NCBI GenBank assembly: GCA_017538795.1
Contig: JAFYIE010000066.1
Location: 49,006-113,005, forward strand
DNA: 64,000 bases
Direction: 5' to 3'
Source of the DNA: Bacteroidales bacterium
GTDB lineage: Bacteria; Bacteroidota; Bacteroidia; Bacteroidales; F082
Shown: positions 8,284 to 16,163 of the stretch, one piece after another
Layout of the letters: every line of letters starts with the position of its first letter
How positions within the stretch are numbered: the stretch's first letter is position 1
Position numbers and translations under genes: made by a program
The notes under the pieces: model-generated
What the model saw: only the letters and a program-made list of their open reading frames with translations
The model's database searches: none
What the model was told of the DNA's origin: nothing

Positions 8284-9684
8284 TCATTTAATAAATTTTC
8301 CAACCTTTGTTTTTCCGTTAAAGTCAACAGCTTCAATGAGATACGTGCCGACAGCGAGTTTTGTGATGTCGATTTCAACGACTGTCTGGTCTTTCACTGA
8401 AATCTTTTTCACCGTCTGGCCTTTGATATTGAAAATTTTGATCTTTTTCAAGCCTTCCGAATCGATTTTTATCACTGAAGAGGCTGGATTAGGATAGATT
8501 TTCAATGAGTCGGACGATGTGTTTTCCTCAACAACGTCATCATCGAGAGAGTCGGCGCCGTCGGTGAGCCATTCGAGGCTGAAATTGTAGAATGCCGTAA
8601 GATAATTTCCCATCTCGCCAGCCGGATTTTCCTCAACATAAAGTCCTATGCTGCCGTCGGGAAGGACGCAGAGCGATGAATATGCCGAGCTGTAAGGGAC
8701 GATCGTCTTGCTGACAGGCCACGTCTCGCCCTCGTCGTAGCTGATATAGACCGTGACGTCGGTACGCTGCGTTCCTTTTGGCACAGAGTGAAGTAACCTG
8801 TTTTTGTTAGCTCCTTGATTTACAGAAGTATAACGTATCAAATCGCCGTTACACGCCGGTGCCGTGATGTCGTTCCAGGTCGAGGTTGTCGGTTGCCATG
8901 TCTCGCCACCGTCTTCGGAAATATTGTACCAGCGTTTGCCGCCGTGACGGATGCTCATGAGGATACGACCATCGACAAGTTCGGTGACTTTTGCTTCGTC
9001 GCCGCCGGTCGAGGCGCGTCCCGACACCTGCCATGTGACGCCGTTATCGTCGGAATAGACAGCGTAGTTGTTCAGCGACTGCGCCGAGCCTTCGCGTATT
9101 GCGGCCACGAACATGATTCTTCCTGTCTTGGTGAGGAGGCCGTTGCCAGAACCAAAGAACGAGGCGCGCCAGGTGGCGTGTTCAGGGATCACGCAGTTGT
9201 CGCCAAAGATGAAATGTGTGATGTCTTCAGGCTCCGTCCAAGTCTGACCATTATCGTAACTATATGATTTATAAGATCTTATCGGGTTGCTTGGAGTTGA
9301 ATTCCAAAGCCCGACGCCACCCACGAAGACAGCGATAAGGCCGTTTTCGTCGTTGCTCCACGCCAGCGCGCAGTCGCCGAAGCCATGATTGTAGCCGGTG
9401 CCTTGCGCTATGGTGTACGGCTCGCTCCACGTCAAGCCGCCGTCGGTGCTGCGGTTGCAAATGATGTCGATATCTTGCGGAAGGTCGCCTTCGTTGTATT
9501 TCCGTTTGTCGGTGACAGCCACTATTGAGCCATCTTTCGCCGTGATGACGGCAGGGATGCGGTAGTTTGTCGAGCCATAATCGCCCGGATGGTAAAGCTC
9601 TGTGCGGGTAAACAGAGAGTCGTTTTGCGCAAAAGCGGCAACAGTCGCGAAAAAAGCGAAAATAAGGGTCAGGATTTTTTTCAT
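8284..9684 (-). CDS. Exo-alpha-sialidase (GH33) with T9SS sorting domain
   Basis: 466 aa. The start is the methionine of MKKILTLIFAFFATVAAFAQ, a good signal peptide; a further-upstream in-frame ATG would put the promoter inside the gene. Sialidase signatures: YRIP (41-44, first Arg of the triad), five Asp boxes SxDxGxTW at 79-86, 142-149, 211-218, 256-263 and 315-322, SIRHG (Arg 246), and the nucleophile Tyr335 in SSAYSSL. The C-terminal ~75 residues (KIYPNPASSVIKID...GTYLIEAVD...GKFIK) are a T9SS type A domain. It should release sialic acid from host glycoproteins at the cell surface. No sialic-acid catabolic genes are nearby. Confidence 0.94.
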   Translation of the reverse strand: MKKILTLIFAFFATVAAFAQNDSLFTRTELYHPGDYGSTNYRIPAVITAKDGSIVAVTDKRKYNEGDLPQDIDIICNRSTDGGLTWSEPYTIAQGTGYNHGFGDCALAWSNDENGLIAVFVGGVGLWNSTPSNPIRSYKSYSYDNGQTWTEPEDITHFIFGDNCVIPEHATWRASFFGSGNGLLTKTGRIMFVAAIREGSAQSLNNYAVYSDDNGVTWQVSGRASTGGDEAKVTELVDGRILMSIRHGGKRWYNISEDGGETWQPTTSTWNDITAPACNGDLIRYTSVNQGANKNRLLHSVPKGTQRTDVTVYISYDEGETWPVSKTIVPYSSAYSSLCVLPDGSIGLYVEENPAGEMGNYLTAFYNFSLEWLTDGADSLDDDVVEENTSSDSLKIYPNPASSVIKIDSEGLKKIKIFNIKGQTVKKISVKDQTVVEIDITKLAVGTYLIEAVDFNGKTKVGKFIK

Positions 9685-9703
9685 AGAGATAGATTTTAAG
9701 TCG

Positions 9704-9711
9704 CAAATATA
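9704..9711 (-). promoter_or_regulatory. -7 box (TATATTTG) for the sialidase gene
   Basis: TAnnTTTG match 20 bp upstream of the chosen start codon. It supports that start over the earlier ATG at 9783. Confidence 0.6.
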
Positions 9712-9772
9712 CAAAATTTTCGAAACATTAAAAAAAAATATCCAAAACAGAACAAAATCAAAATAAGTTTCA

Positions 9773-9780
9773 TAACTTTG
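9773..9780 (+). promoter_or_regulatory. -7 box (TAACTTTG) for aqpZ
   Basis: TAnnTTTG match 29 bp upstream of the aqpZ start codon, divergent from the sialidase promoter. Confidence 0.6.
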
Positions 9781-9809
9781 CACTGCTAAAACTTTAAAAT
9801 TTAAAAGTC

Positions 9810-10535
9810 ATGAAAACATGTAACAAGTTTTTCGCCGAGTTGTTCGGCACTTTCGTTTTGGTTTTCGGAGGTTGCGGCACAGCACTCTTCGGACAAGTTG
9901 GTTTTCTTGGTGTAGCTATCGCTTTCGGCTTGACCGTCATCGCGATGGCATACGGCATCGGTCACATCTCAGGCGCACATTTGAACCCTGCTGTGAGTTT
10001 CGGCGTATGGGCTAATGGACGCATGAGTTTCAAAGAGATGCTCACCTATTGGGCAGCTCAGATTATCGGCGGTATCATCGCGGGTGCATTGCTTTATGTC
10101 ATCTGGAACGCCGCAGGTCTTGGCAACACTGGCGTTTTCGCATCTAACGGCTACGGTCCAGACTTCGCTCAGGCAGCTGGCGACGGATATCTCAAGCTCA
10201 CCACTGGTGGCGCCTTCCTCGTTGAGGCATTGCTCACCTTCGTGTTCTTGATGGTCATCCTCGGCATCACCGACAGCCGTCATGAGAACGGCAAGTTCGG
10301 CGGCTTAGCCATCGGTCTCACCTTGACTCTCATCCACCTCATCAGCATCCCGTTGACCAACACATCTGTCAACCCGGCTCGTTCACTCGGCGTGGCTATC
10401 TTCTCAGACTGCCCGACATGGAGCGCATGCGGTCAGGTGTGGTTGTTCATCGTGGCGCCGCTCGTTGGTGCATGCCTCGCAGGATTGGCATACAAATGCA
10501 TCATGGGGGACTGCTGCAAAAAGTGCGAGAAATAA
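9810..10535 (+). CDS. aqpZ: Aquaporin Z-type water channel
   Basis: 241-aa MIP family channel. The two NPA boxes are at 59-61 (HLNPAVSFG) and 188-190 (SVNPARSLG). The selectivity-filter residues match a strict water channel: F39, H176, T185 and R191, as in E. coli AqpZ, rather than the wider glycerol-facilitator pattern. Six transmembrane helices are evident. The C-terminus ends in a short Cys/Lys-rich tail (GDCCKKCEK), which is unusual. Monocistronic: divergent promoter upstream, hairpin array downstream. Confidence 0.95.
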   Translation: MKTCNKFFAELFGTFVLVFGGCGTALFGQVGFLGVAIAFGLTVIAMAYGIGHISGAHLNPAVSFGVWANGRMSFKEMLTYWAAQIIGGIIAGALLYVIWNAAGLGNTGVFASNGYGPDFAQAAGDGYLKLTTGGAFLVEALLTFVFLMVILGITDSRHENGKFGGLAIGLTLTLIHLISIPLTNTSVNPARSLGVAIFSDCPTWSACGQVWLFIVAPLVGACLAGLAYKCIMGDCCKKCEK

Positions 10536-10553
10536 TATTTGATTATTAGCAAT

Positions 10554-10883
10554 CATTAGTCGTCATTCCTTAGCTGGCGCTTTGCTTTGCAAATCAAGGC
10601 TAAGTCATTGACGACTAATGATGTTTTTAGAATTCGTTATTAGTCATCGTTATCGAGCTGGCATCTCGCTACGCTCGCTGAGGCTCTCTAACTGACGACT
10701 AATGATGTTTTTATTGATTGTTTAGTCGTTAATCATCATTACTTAGCTGGCGCTTTGCTTCGCAAATCAAGGCTAAGTCATTGATGACTAATGTTTTTTT
10801 GAATCCGTTGTTAGTCATCATTATCGAGCTGGCACCTCGCTACGCTCGCTGAGGCTCTCTAATTGATGACTAACAACTTTTTT
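10554..10883. repeat. Tandem array of four long hairpins (A-B-A-B), BIME-like
   Basis: Fills the whole gap between convergent aqpZ and the EEP gene. Unit 1 is hairpin A (10554-10620; CATTAGTCGTCA...TGACGACTAATG) plus hairpin B (about 10636-10705). Unit 2 repeats both with small changes (A' about 10721-10792, B' 10807-10877). A-type hairpins share the interior TTAGCTGGCGCTTTGCTT; B-type share TCGCTACGCTCGCTGAGGC. B' has the 14-bp perfect arms GTTGTTAGTCATCA / TGATGACTAACAAC followed by a T run, so it can terminate aqpZ. A' is also followed by eight Ts. Another B-type copy lies at 15038-15102. Confidence 0.85.
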
Positions 10884-11805
10884 AAAATATGATTCTTACG
10901 AAAATCGGATAGTGGTCGGATGGGTTGCGGCGGGTTGTGTTGCTGAACCATATTTCCTGCGGTGCGTCGGAGGCTTTTTCCGAGGCGCTTGGGGTGGCAT
11001 TTTCGGTCCAGTAGCTGTTGGTGAGAACGCCGTAGGCCTCAACTTTTGTTGATGGTGACACGAAGACGTGGTCGATGCGGCTTGTGGTGAAATATTCGGT
11101 TTTGAACGCGTTGAAGGTTCCGTTTTCGGCAAAGCGGATGCGGGCTGCGTCATAAGAGTCTTTCAGCAAACCAGAGTTTGTGAAAATAGTGTAGATTTCG
11201 TTGGTTTGGTCGACGTTGAAGTCGCCGGTGAGGATAACGGGAGCGCCTTGTGCGATTTCTTGAATACGAGCAACCACGAGTTTCGCGGCTTCACGACGTG
11301 CAATCACACCTACGTGGTCCATGTGGAGGTTGAAGAAATAAAACACAGTGCGGTCTTTTTTCTTCTTGGCGTTGACTTGGAACTTGCCCCATGTGCAGAT
11401 GCGGATGCAGGCGGCATCCCAGCCGAGACCAGGTTTTTCGGGCGTCTCGCTGAGCCAGAAGTTGCCGTTATCGAGGAGTGTCAGCTGGTCTTTTTTATAG
11501 AAAATAGCTTCGTGTTCGCCAGCACGTTCGCCGTCATCGCGGCCAATTCCGATGTAGTCGTAGCCGTCGAGACCTTTCAGCAGGTCCTGAAGCTGACCAT
11601 AGAGCACTTCTTGGGTACCAAAAATGAGCGGATTCATGAAGTTTATCTGGTCGCATATCACCTGGCAACGCTTGGTCCAGACGTTGCCGCTAAGGCTGTC
11701 ATTGCGGTTTTTGTAACGAATATTATATGAGCCGACGAGCATCTCCTGCGCCGTGATTGAAAGCGCCAAAACGCTGAATATGGCAATAAATAAAAGCTTT
11801 TTCAT
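10882..11805 (-). CDS. Secreted endonuclease/exonuclease/phosphatase family hydrolase
   Basis: 307 aa with signal peptide 1-19 (ITAQ). EEP fold motifs in order: GSYNIRYKN, GTQEV (metal-binding Glu), FFNLHMDHVG, LTGDFN (catalytic Asp/Asn), RIDHVF and SDHYPI (catalytic His). Such proteins in Bacteroidota are annotated as exported Mg-dependent phosphoesterases; nuclease or sugar/lipid phosphatase activity cannot be separated here. There is no T9SS domain, so a periplasmic location is likely. It starts 2 bp after the bcp stop and is probably in the same operon. Confidence 0.85.
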   Translation of the reverse strand: MKKLLFIAIFSVLALSITAQEMLVGSYNIRYKNRNDSLSGNVWTKRCQVICDQINFMNPLIFGTQEVLYGQLQDLLKGLDGYDYIGIGRDDGERAGEHEAIFYKKDQLTLLDNGNFWLSETPEKPGLGWDAACIRICTWGKFQVNAKKKKDRTVFYFFNLHMDHVGVIARREAAKLVVARIQEIAQGAPVILTGDFNVDQTNEIYTIFTNSGLLKDSYDAARIRFAENGTFNAFKTEYFTTSRIDHVFVSPSTKVEAYGVLTNSYWTENATPSASEKASDAPQEIWFSNTTRRNPSDHYPIFVRIIF

Positions 11806-11807
11806 AA

Positions 11808-12251
11808 TTATAGAATCTGTGCTGTGTGATTTTTCGTATCGACTTTGCCGATTGCATCGATAATTACACCGTTTTCGTCGATGACGTAGGTCGTTCTTAA
11901 AGTTCCTTCTGTGGTTTTGCCGTACATTTTCTTTTCGCCCCAGGCTTCGTAAGCTTTGAGGATGGTGAGGTCGGTGTCGGCGATGAGGTGGAACGGCAGC
12001 TCATATTTTGCGATAAATTTCTGGTGCGATGCGGCGCTGTCGCGGCTCACTCCCAGCACGTTGTAACCCAATGCTATGAAGCGATGATAGTTGTCGCGGA
12101 GGTCGCAGGCTTCGGCAGTGCAGCCCGGGGTGCTGTCTTTCGGATAGAAATACAAAACGAGCTTCTTTCCAGCGAAATCTGTGAGTTTCACGACGTTTCC
12201 GTTTTCATCTTTGCCCTCGAAATAAGGGGCTTTTTGACCTGGTTGTAACAT
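11808..12251 (-). CDS. bcp: Thioredoxin-dependent thiol peroxidase (Bcp/PrxQ)
   Basis: 147-aa atypical 2-Cys peroxiredoxin. PKDSTPGCTAEACDLRD holds the peroxidatic Cys44 and resolving Cys49, spaced as in BCP/PrxQ. It reduces H2O2 and organic peroxides using thioredoxin in the cytoplasm. The protein begins MLQPGQKAPYF, a normal N-terminus. It lies between the HD-domain gene (12 bp upstream) and the EEP gene (2 bp downstream) on one strand. Confidence 0.93.
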   Translation of the reverse strand: MLQPGQKAPYFEGKDENGNVVKLTDFAGKKLVLYFYPKDSTPGCTAEACDLRDNYHRFIALGYNVLGVSRDSAASHQKFIAKYELPFHLIADTDLTILKAYEAWGEKKMYGKTTEGTLRTTYVIDENGVIIDAIGKVDTKNHTAQIL

Positions 12252-12262
12252 GATATTAACTT

Positions 12263-12889
12263 TTAATGTTTCTGCAAAATTAAAAAATTTTCAAATATCT
12301 TCTTTATTTCATTTTCCTCATCAATCATTTGTCTCAATTTCTCCAATCTTGCAGCGTTTGGTGAATTTGGAAACCAAAGTTTCAGATAACCATCTCGGCC
12401 ATATTTTTCGTGGAGATGCTGCATCATGCGGTCGTATTGCTGCTCCTTGGAGAGCTCGGGATAGTGGTCGAGGCCGTATTGGATGGTACGCTTCACTATG
12501 GTTTCGGGGTCTATGAAACGGTCGGCTTCGGCAACGATGCGGCCGTAGATGGTGCGAGGCTCGTGTTTCGATGAGGCGCGATGGTCTTCAGCGGCATCGG
12601 CCATGGTTTGAATCTGCTCCTCTGTGAACCATTTCCGAAGGTTTTCATCGGCTTTTATGATTTGCGCCGACACCTCATGATGGCTCTCACGGCCTTCGCA
12701 AAGCCCGGTGTCATGATAAGCCGCAATGACATAAACCATATTGGGATCAACATCAAGATGCTCAGCAATTTCAAGGCTTTGCTTGATAACCATCGTCACA
12801 TGGTCACGCTGATGTGCTGCGTCGAAGTTATCGTAACGCGGGATGATTTCAGATTCAATACACGAAACTATTTCGGGATTAATTTTCAT
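12263..12889 (-). CDS. HD domain-containing metal-dependent phosphohydrolase
   Basis: 208 aa from MKINPEIVSC. An earlier in-frame ATG at 12949 is rejected because it lies upstream of the promoter. HD motif residues: H30 in HQRDH, H59-D60 in AAYHDTG, H70/H71, and a later EADRFID. The family hydrolyses phosphates of nucleotides or signalling molecules; the substrate is unknown. First gene of an HD-bcp-EEP unit, driven by one half of a symmetric divergent promoter shared with the M13 peptidase gene. Confidence 0.82.
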   Translation of the reverse strand: MKINPEIVSCIESEIIPRYDNFDAAHQRDHVTMVIKQSLEIAEHLDVDPNMVYVIAAYHDTGLCEGRESHHEVSAQIIKADENLRKWFTEEQIQTMADAAEDHRASSKHEPRTIYGRIVAEADRFIDPETIVKRTIQYGLDHYPELSKEQQYDRMMQHLHEKYGRDGYLKLWFPNSPNAARLEKLRQMIDEENEIKKIFENFLILQKH

Positions 12890-12893
12890 TTTA

Positions 12894-12919
12894 CAAAGAT
12901 ACAAAATTTTGTATATTTG
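12894..12919. promoter_or_regulatory. Symmetric bidirectional promoter (HD gene / M13 peptidase)
   Basis: Minus-strand TATCTTTG (12894-12901) and plus-strand TATATTTG (12912-12919) face away from each other. They are separated only by CAAAATTTTG (12902-12911), a perfect palindrome; the symmetry extends to TACAAAATTTTGTA. The two -7 boxes are so close that polymerases would exclude each other. Confidence 0.7.
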
Positions 12920-12955
12920 CACCGCGAAAAAAATTATTAAAAATATCATTTTAAA

Positions 12956-15013
12956 ATGAAAAAACTCCTTTTAACTATTGCAACTATGGCTATTATCGCT
13001 ACAGGTTGTCAACACGCTCCAAAGCTTACGTCAGGCGTGAATCTTGACAATTTAGACACATCAGCTCGTCTACAAGATGATTTCTACCAATATGCATGCG
13101 GCGGATGGATGAAAAACAATCCTCTTGACGCCGAGCATTCACGCTACGGCGCATTCGACGTGCTCGCCGAGAACGCTCAGAAAGACCTGCGCGACATAAT
13201 CGACAACGTCAGTAAGAACAATAATCCTCAAGGCTCGATAGCCGAAAAGATTGCCATGTTCTACAACATCGGCATGGACAGCATCCGTCTGCAGGAGCAG
13301 GGTGCGGCACCTCTTATGCCTTACCTTGAGCAAATCAACAGCATGAAGACCCGCGAGGATGTATGGAACGCTTTGCTCGAGATGCACCGCCGCGGTGGCT
13401 TCGCGCTCTTCGCGACATTCGGCGAGTCAGACCCGGACGAAGCCAACATGAACATCGCCTGGACTTACCAGAGCGGACTCGGTCTCGGCGACCGCGACTA
13501 CTACCTCACCGACGAAGGCAACAACGTCAACATCCGCAAAGGTTATGTCGCTTTGATGGCAAAAGAATTCAACATGACAGGTTTCGACAAGATGAGCGGC
13601 ATCGAGGCCGAAAAACTCGCACAGATGGTGATGGACTTCGAGACTCGTCTCGCCAAAGCACAGAACACACGCCTCGAGAACCGTGACCCTCAGGCCACCT
13701 TCAACCGCTTCACCGTAAAAGAAGCATCTGAGGCTATGCCAAACATCGATTGGGCAAATTATTTCGAGACAATGGGCATCTTGGACGGTATGAAGAGTTT
13801 CAACATCGCTCAGCCTAAGTATTTCCAAGAGGTTAACAACGTACTCGGCGACACCGATATCAATGTCTTCAAGGCATATTTCGCATGGAACGCCATCAAC
13901 GGAGCCGCCGGCTACCTCAGCGACGACTTCGTGGAGGTCAACTTCGACTTCTACGGCAGACAGCTTAGCGGTCGCGAGCAGAACCGTCCACGCTGGAAAC
14001 GTGTCACTTCAACTGTTGACGGTGCCATGGGCGAGGCTCTCGGACAGCTTTATGTAGAGAAATACTTCCCGGCAGAGGCCAAGGCACGTATGGAGACACT
14101 GGTGCAGAACCTCATCACAGCCCTCGGACAGCGTATCGACATGGCAGAATGGATGACCGACGCCACCAAGGCAAACGCACACGAGAAACTCGGCACAATC
14201 TTGGTTAAGATTGGTTACCCTGACAAATGGCGTGACTACAGCGGTCTTGAAATCAAAGACGACAGCTACTTCGCCAACATCATGCGCAGCAACGAGTTCG
14301 ACATGGCTTACATGTTCAGCAAAATCAACAAACCTGTCGACCGCGACGAATGGGGCATGACACCTCAGACCGTCAACGCTTACTACAACCCGACAACTAA
14401 CGAGATCTGCTTCCCTGCAGCTATCCTTCAGCCTCCGTTCTTCAACATGAACGCTGACGAGGCCGCTAACTACGGTGCCATCGGCGTGGTGATTGGCCAC
14501 GAGCTGACACACGGTTACGACGACCAAGGCCGTCAATACGACAAAGACGGAAACCTCAACGACTGGTGGACAGAGCAAGACGCAGCCAACTTCGACAAGA
14601 ACAAACAGACACTCATTGAGGCCTTCAACAACTGCATCGCTGTCGATGACCCTGAGCTGGGTCTCATCCACGGCAACGGCGAGTTGACATTAGGCGAGAA
14701 CATCGCTGACAACGGCGGTTTGCATGTGAGCTACCTCGCTATGCACAATGCAATGGCAAAGGGCCAGGTCAACAAACAGATGATGGATGGCTTCACTCCT
14801 GAGCAGCGTTTCTTCCTTGCATACGCAGCAGTGTGGGCGAGCAACATTCGCCCGAAGGCAGCGCTGCAGCTCACCCAGATGGACGTTCACTCACTCGGAC
14901 GTAACCGCGTTAACGTGGCACTTCCGCAGGTGACAGAGTTCATCGAGGCCTTCGACATCAAGGAAGGCGACGGAATGTGGCTGGAGCCTGAAAAACGAGT
15001 AGTTTTGTGGTAA
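12956..15013 (+). CDS. M13 family zinc metallopeptidase lipoprotein (PepO/neprilysin-like)
   Basis: 685 aa. Lipoprotein signal peptide with lipobox IATGC (Cys18). Zinc motif HELTH at 518-522 (catalytic E519), third ligand E581 in GENIADNGGL, and the substrate-binding NAYYNPTTNEICFPAAILQPPFF block, all typical of M13. Length is normal for the family. It should act on the periplasmic or outer face of the envelope, cleaving oligopeptides. Codon use is strongly biased to C-ending codons, which suggests high expression. It stands alone: own promoter upstream, hairpin downstream. Confidence 0.95.
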   Translation: MKKLLLTIATMAIIATGCQHAPKLTSGVNLDNLDTSARLQDDFYQYACGGWMKNNPLDAEHSRYGAFDVLAENAQKDLRDIIDNVSKNNNPQGSIAEKIAMFYNIGMDSIRLQEQGAAPLMPYLEQINSMKTREDVWNALLEMHRRGGFALFATFGESDPDEANMNIAWTYQSGLGLGDRDYYLTDEGNNVNIRKGYVALMAKEFNMTGFDKMSGIEAEKLAQMVMDFETRLAKAQNTRLENRDPQATFNRFTVKEASEAMPNIDWANYFETMGILDGMKSFNIAQPKYFQEVNNVLGDTDINVFKAYFAWNAINGAAGYLSDDFVEVNFDFYGRQLSGREQNRPRWKRVTSTVDGAMGEALGQLYVEKYFPAEAKARMETLVQNLITALGQRIDMAEWMTDATKANAHEKLGTILVKIGYPDKWRDYSGLEIKDDSYFANIMRSNEFDMAYMFSKINKPVDRDEWGMTPQTVNAYYNPTTNEICFPAAILQPPFFNMNADEAANYGAIGVVIGHELTHGYDDQGRQYDKDGNLNDWWTEQDAANFDKNKQTLIEAFNNCIAVDDPELGLIHGNGELTLGENIADNGGLHVSYLAMHNAMAKGQVNKQMMDGFTPEQRFFLAYAAVWASNIRPKAALQLTQMDVHSLGRNRVNVALPQVTEFIEAFDIKEGDGMWLEPEKRVVLW

Positions 15014-15037
15014 AAATTTGATTGTTAATAAACGTAA

Positions 15038-15102
15038 TTAGTCGTCATTATCGAGTTGCCACCTTTCTACGAAAGCTGAAGGCTCGATAATTGACGACTA
15101 AT
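15038..15102. repeat. Long hairpin, dispersed B-type copy, likely terminator of the M13 gene
   Basis: GTAATTAGTCGTCATTATCGAG pairs with CTCGATAATTGACGACTAATTAC (about 22-bp stem with one asymmetry). The outer arms match the B-type hairpins at 10.6-10.9 kb, but the interior differs (ACCTTTCTACGAAAGCTGAAGG). It lies 25 bp past the peptidase stop. Confidence 0.75.
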
Positions 15103-15176
15103 TACTTAAAGATTGAGAGCAAAGATGTCATGTATTATGATGTCTCTGATTTTTTATGTTTTTTTTCAAAAAAATG

Positions 15177-15204
15177 TTGTAATTTAATATTTTTTGTATA
15201 TTTG
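15177..15204 (+). promoter_or_regulatory. Promoter of the structured RNA / caspase operon
   Basis: TTG at 15177-15179 and TATATTTG at 15197-15204, 17 bp apart, in AT-rich DNA. Transcription should begin around 15209-15211, exactly at a 5' hairpin. It is the only clear promoter found between the M13 gene and the three-gene operon starting at 15471. Confidence 0.65.
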
Positions 15205-15208
15205 CAGT

Positions 15209-15410
15209 GGTTTAAGCAATTAAACCTCTACTTACTGAAATTAACGAAGCGTTATGCTTGTCTTGTGAATGAAAACGTAGGAAATTTTCATTAAAAGTTG
15301 CAAGAATAGTATAATGGTTCGCGCTGTTACAGCGTGGGCTATACCCATTCTTCAACTTTAGGTTTTTCCTACGACCTTCATTCAGAGATTGGCATACAGT
15401 TCCACGCTTC
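15209..15410 (+). ncRNA. Candidate structured RNA (rod-like, about 200 nt), leader or independent ncRNA
   Basis: It begins with a perfect hairpin GGTTTAA-GCAA-TTAAACC (15209-15226). Then nested helices pair outward-in: 15246-15252 GAAGCGT with 15404-15410 ACGCTTC; TATGC 15253-15257 with GCATA 15392-15396; TGAATGAA 15266-15273 with TTCATTCA 15377-15384; CGTAGGAAA 15276-15284 with TTTCCTACG 15365-15373; AAAGTTG 15294-15300 with CAACTTT 15353-15359; AAGAAT 15302-15307 with ATTCTT 15347-15352; GTATA 15309-15313 with TATAC 15340-15344; apical CGCTG-TTA-CAGCG (15322-15334). The architecture recalls 6S RNA, but I cannot assign a family. No U-rich terminator follows, so it may be a 5' leader of the operon. 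Confidence 0.6.
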
Positions 15411-15470
15411 CTTTATTGATTAACTAACGTTTAGCTCATGATGGAACTGACATGGGATGGAGGAAAAAAT

Positions 15471-16160
15471 ATGAAAAAGAATTTACACCTTCTCATCACA
15501 GCATTCATGCTGTTTGCTTTCACATCATTCTGCAACGCTCAGGAAAAAGATTACAAAGAGTTCATGAAGGAACGCAAGGAAATGCAGAAATTCACCAAAG
15601 ATCAATTAAAGGAAAAAGTTTCAAAATCAACTCAAAAAGAAGCTAAGACATTACAAAAACAGGGATGGAAGGTATCTCCAGGATCATTACCGCTCGACAA
15701 ACAACTTGAACGTGCATATCAGATGCAATATGAACTTGATATGGAAACCGGTTTCCCAAAATATATTCAAGGCACAGCATTATCTTCCGGCGCAACATAT
15801 GATGCAGCCAAAATGCAAGCTATGAATCTCGCAAAGATTGAATTGGCGGGCAATATAGCATCCGAAGTGGGTGCACTCATCGACAGTCGTGTAAGCAATA
15901 ATGAACTTGGCAAAACTGAAGCCGAATCGGCATCAGAATCTGTTATGGCGGCCAAGAGCCTCATTCAGCAGAAGATAGGAAGGACCATTCCTGTAGTGGA
16001 AGTTTATCGTGATTTAAAAAACAAGAACAAAGAAGTAAGAGTTGTCATTTTATATAGCAGCGACATGGCCAAAGCGGCAGCCAAAGAAGCTATTCGTGAG
16101 GAGATGACAAAAAAATCGGACAAGCTCGCCGACCAATTGGACGAAATCTTAGGTTTCTAA
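15471..16160 (+). CDS. Secreted LPP20-like protein, first gene of the caspase operon
   Basis: 229 aa. The start is the ATG at 15471 after AGGAGG-like GGAGGAAAAAAT; an in-frame ATG at 15438 lacks a signal peptide. Signal peptide 1-23 (FCNAQ). A charged helical stretch (about 24-65) precedes an LPP20-like alpha/beta domain with ATYDAAKMQAMNLAKIELAGNIAS and a C-terminal charged helix. There is no lipobox, unlike classical LPP20. Function unknown. It is followed 3 bp later by the DUF4384 gene; together with the caspase they form one transcript. Codon use is more A/T-rich than in the neighbouring M13 gene. Confidence 0.7.
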   Translation: MKKNLHLLITAFMLFAFTSFCNAQEKDYKEFMKERKEMQKFTKDQLKEKVSKSTQKEAKTLQKQGWKVSPGSLPLDKQLERAYQMQYELDMETGFPKYIQGTALSSGATYDAAKMQAMNLAKIELAGNIASEVGALIDSRVSNNELGKTEAESASESVMAAKSLIQQKIGRTIPVVEVYRDLKNKNKEVRVVILYSSDMAKAAAKEAIREEMTKKSDKLADQLDEILGF

Positions 16161-16163
16161 ACC

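Noticed and set aside
10554-10883. CRISPR array
   Set aside because: Repeats are long, palindromic, only two units, and spacers are not unique inserts of equal length.
15301-15352. tRNA-like stretch AATAGTATAATGGTTCGCG...ATTCTT
   Set aside because: The D-arm-like start is suggestive, but there is no GTTCRANYC T-loop, no acceptor stem of 7 bp and no anticodon arm in register; the pairing fits the larger rod structure better.
15209-15410. Retron msr/msd RNA
   Set aside because: No reverse transcriptase gene lies nearby and the helices do not show the inverted a1/a2 retron plan with a branching G.
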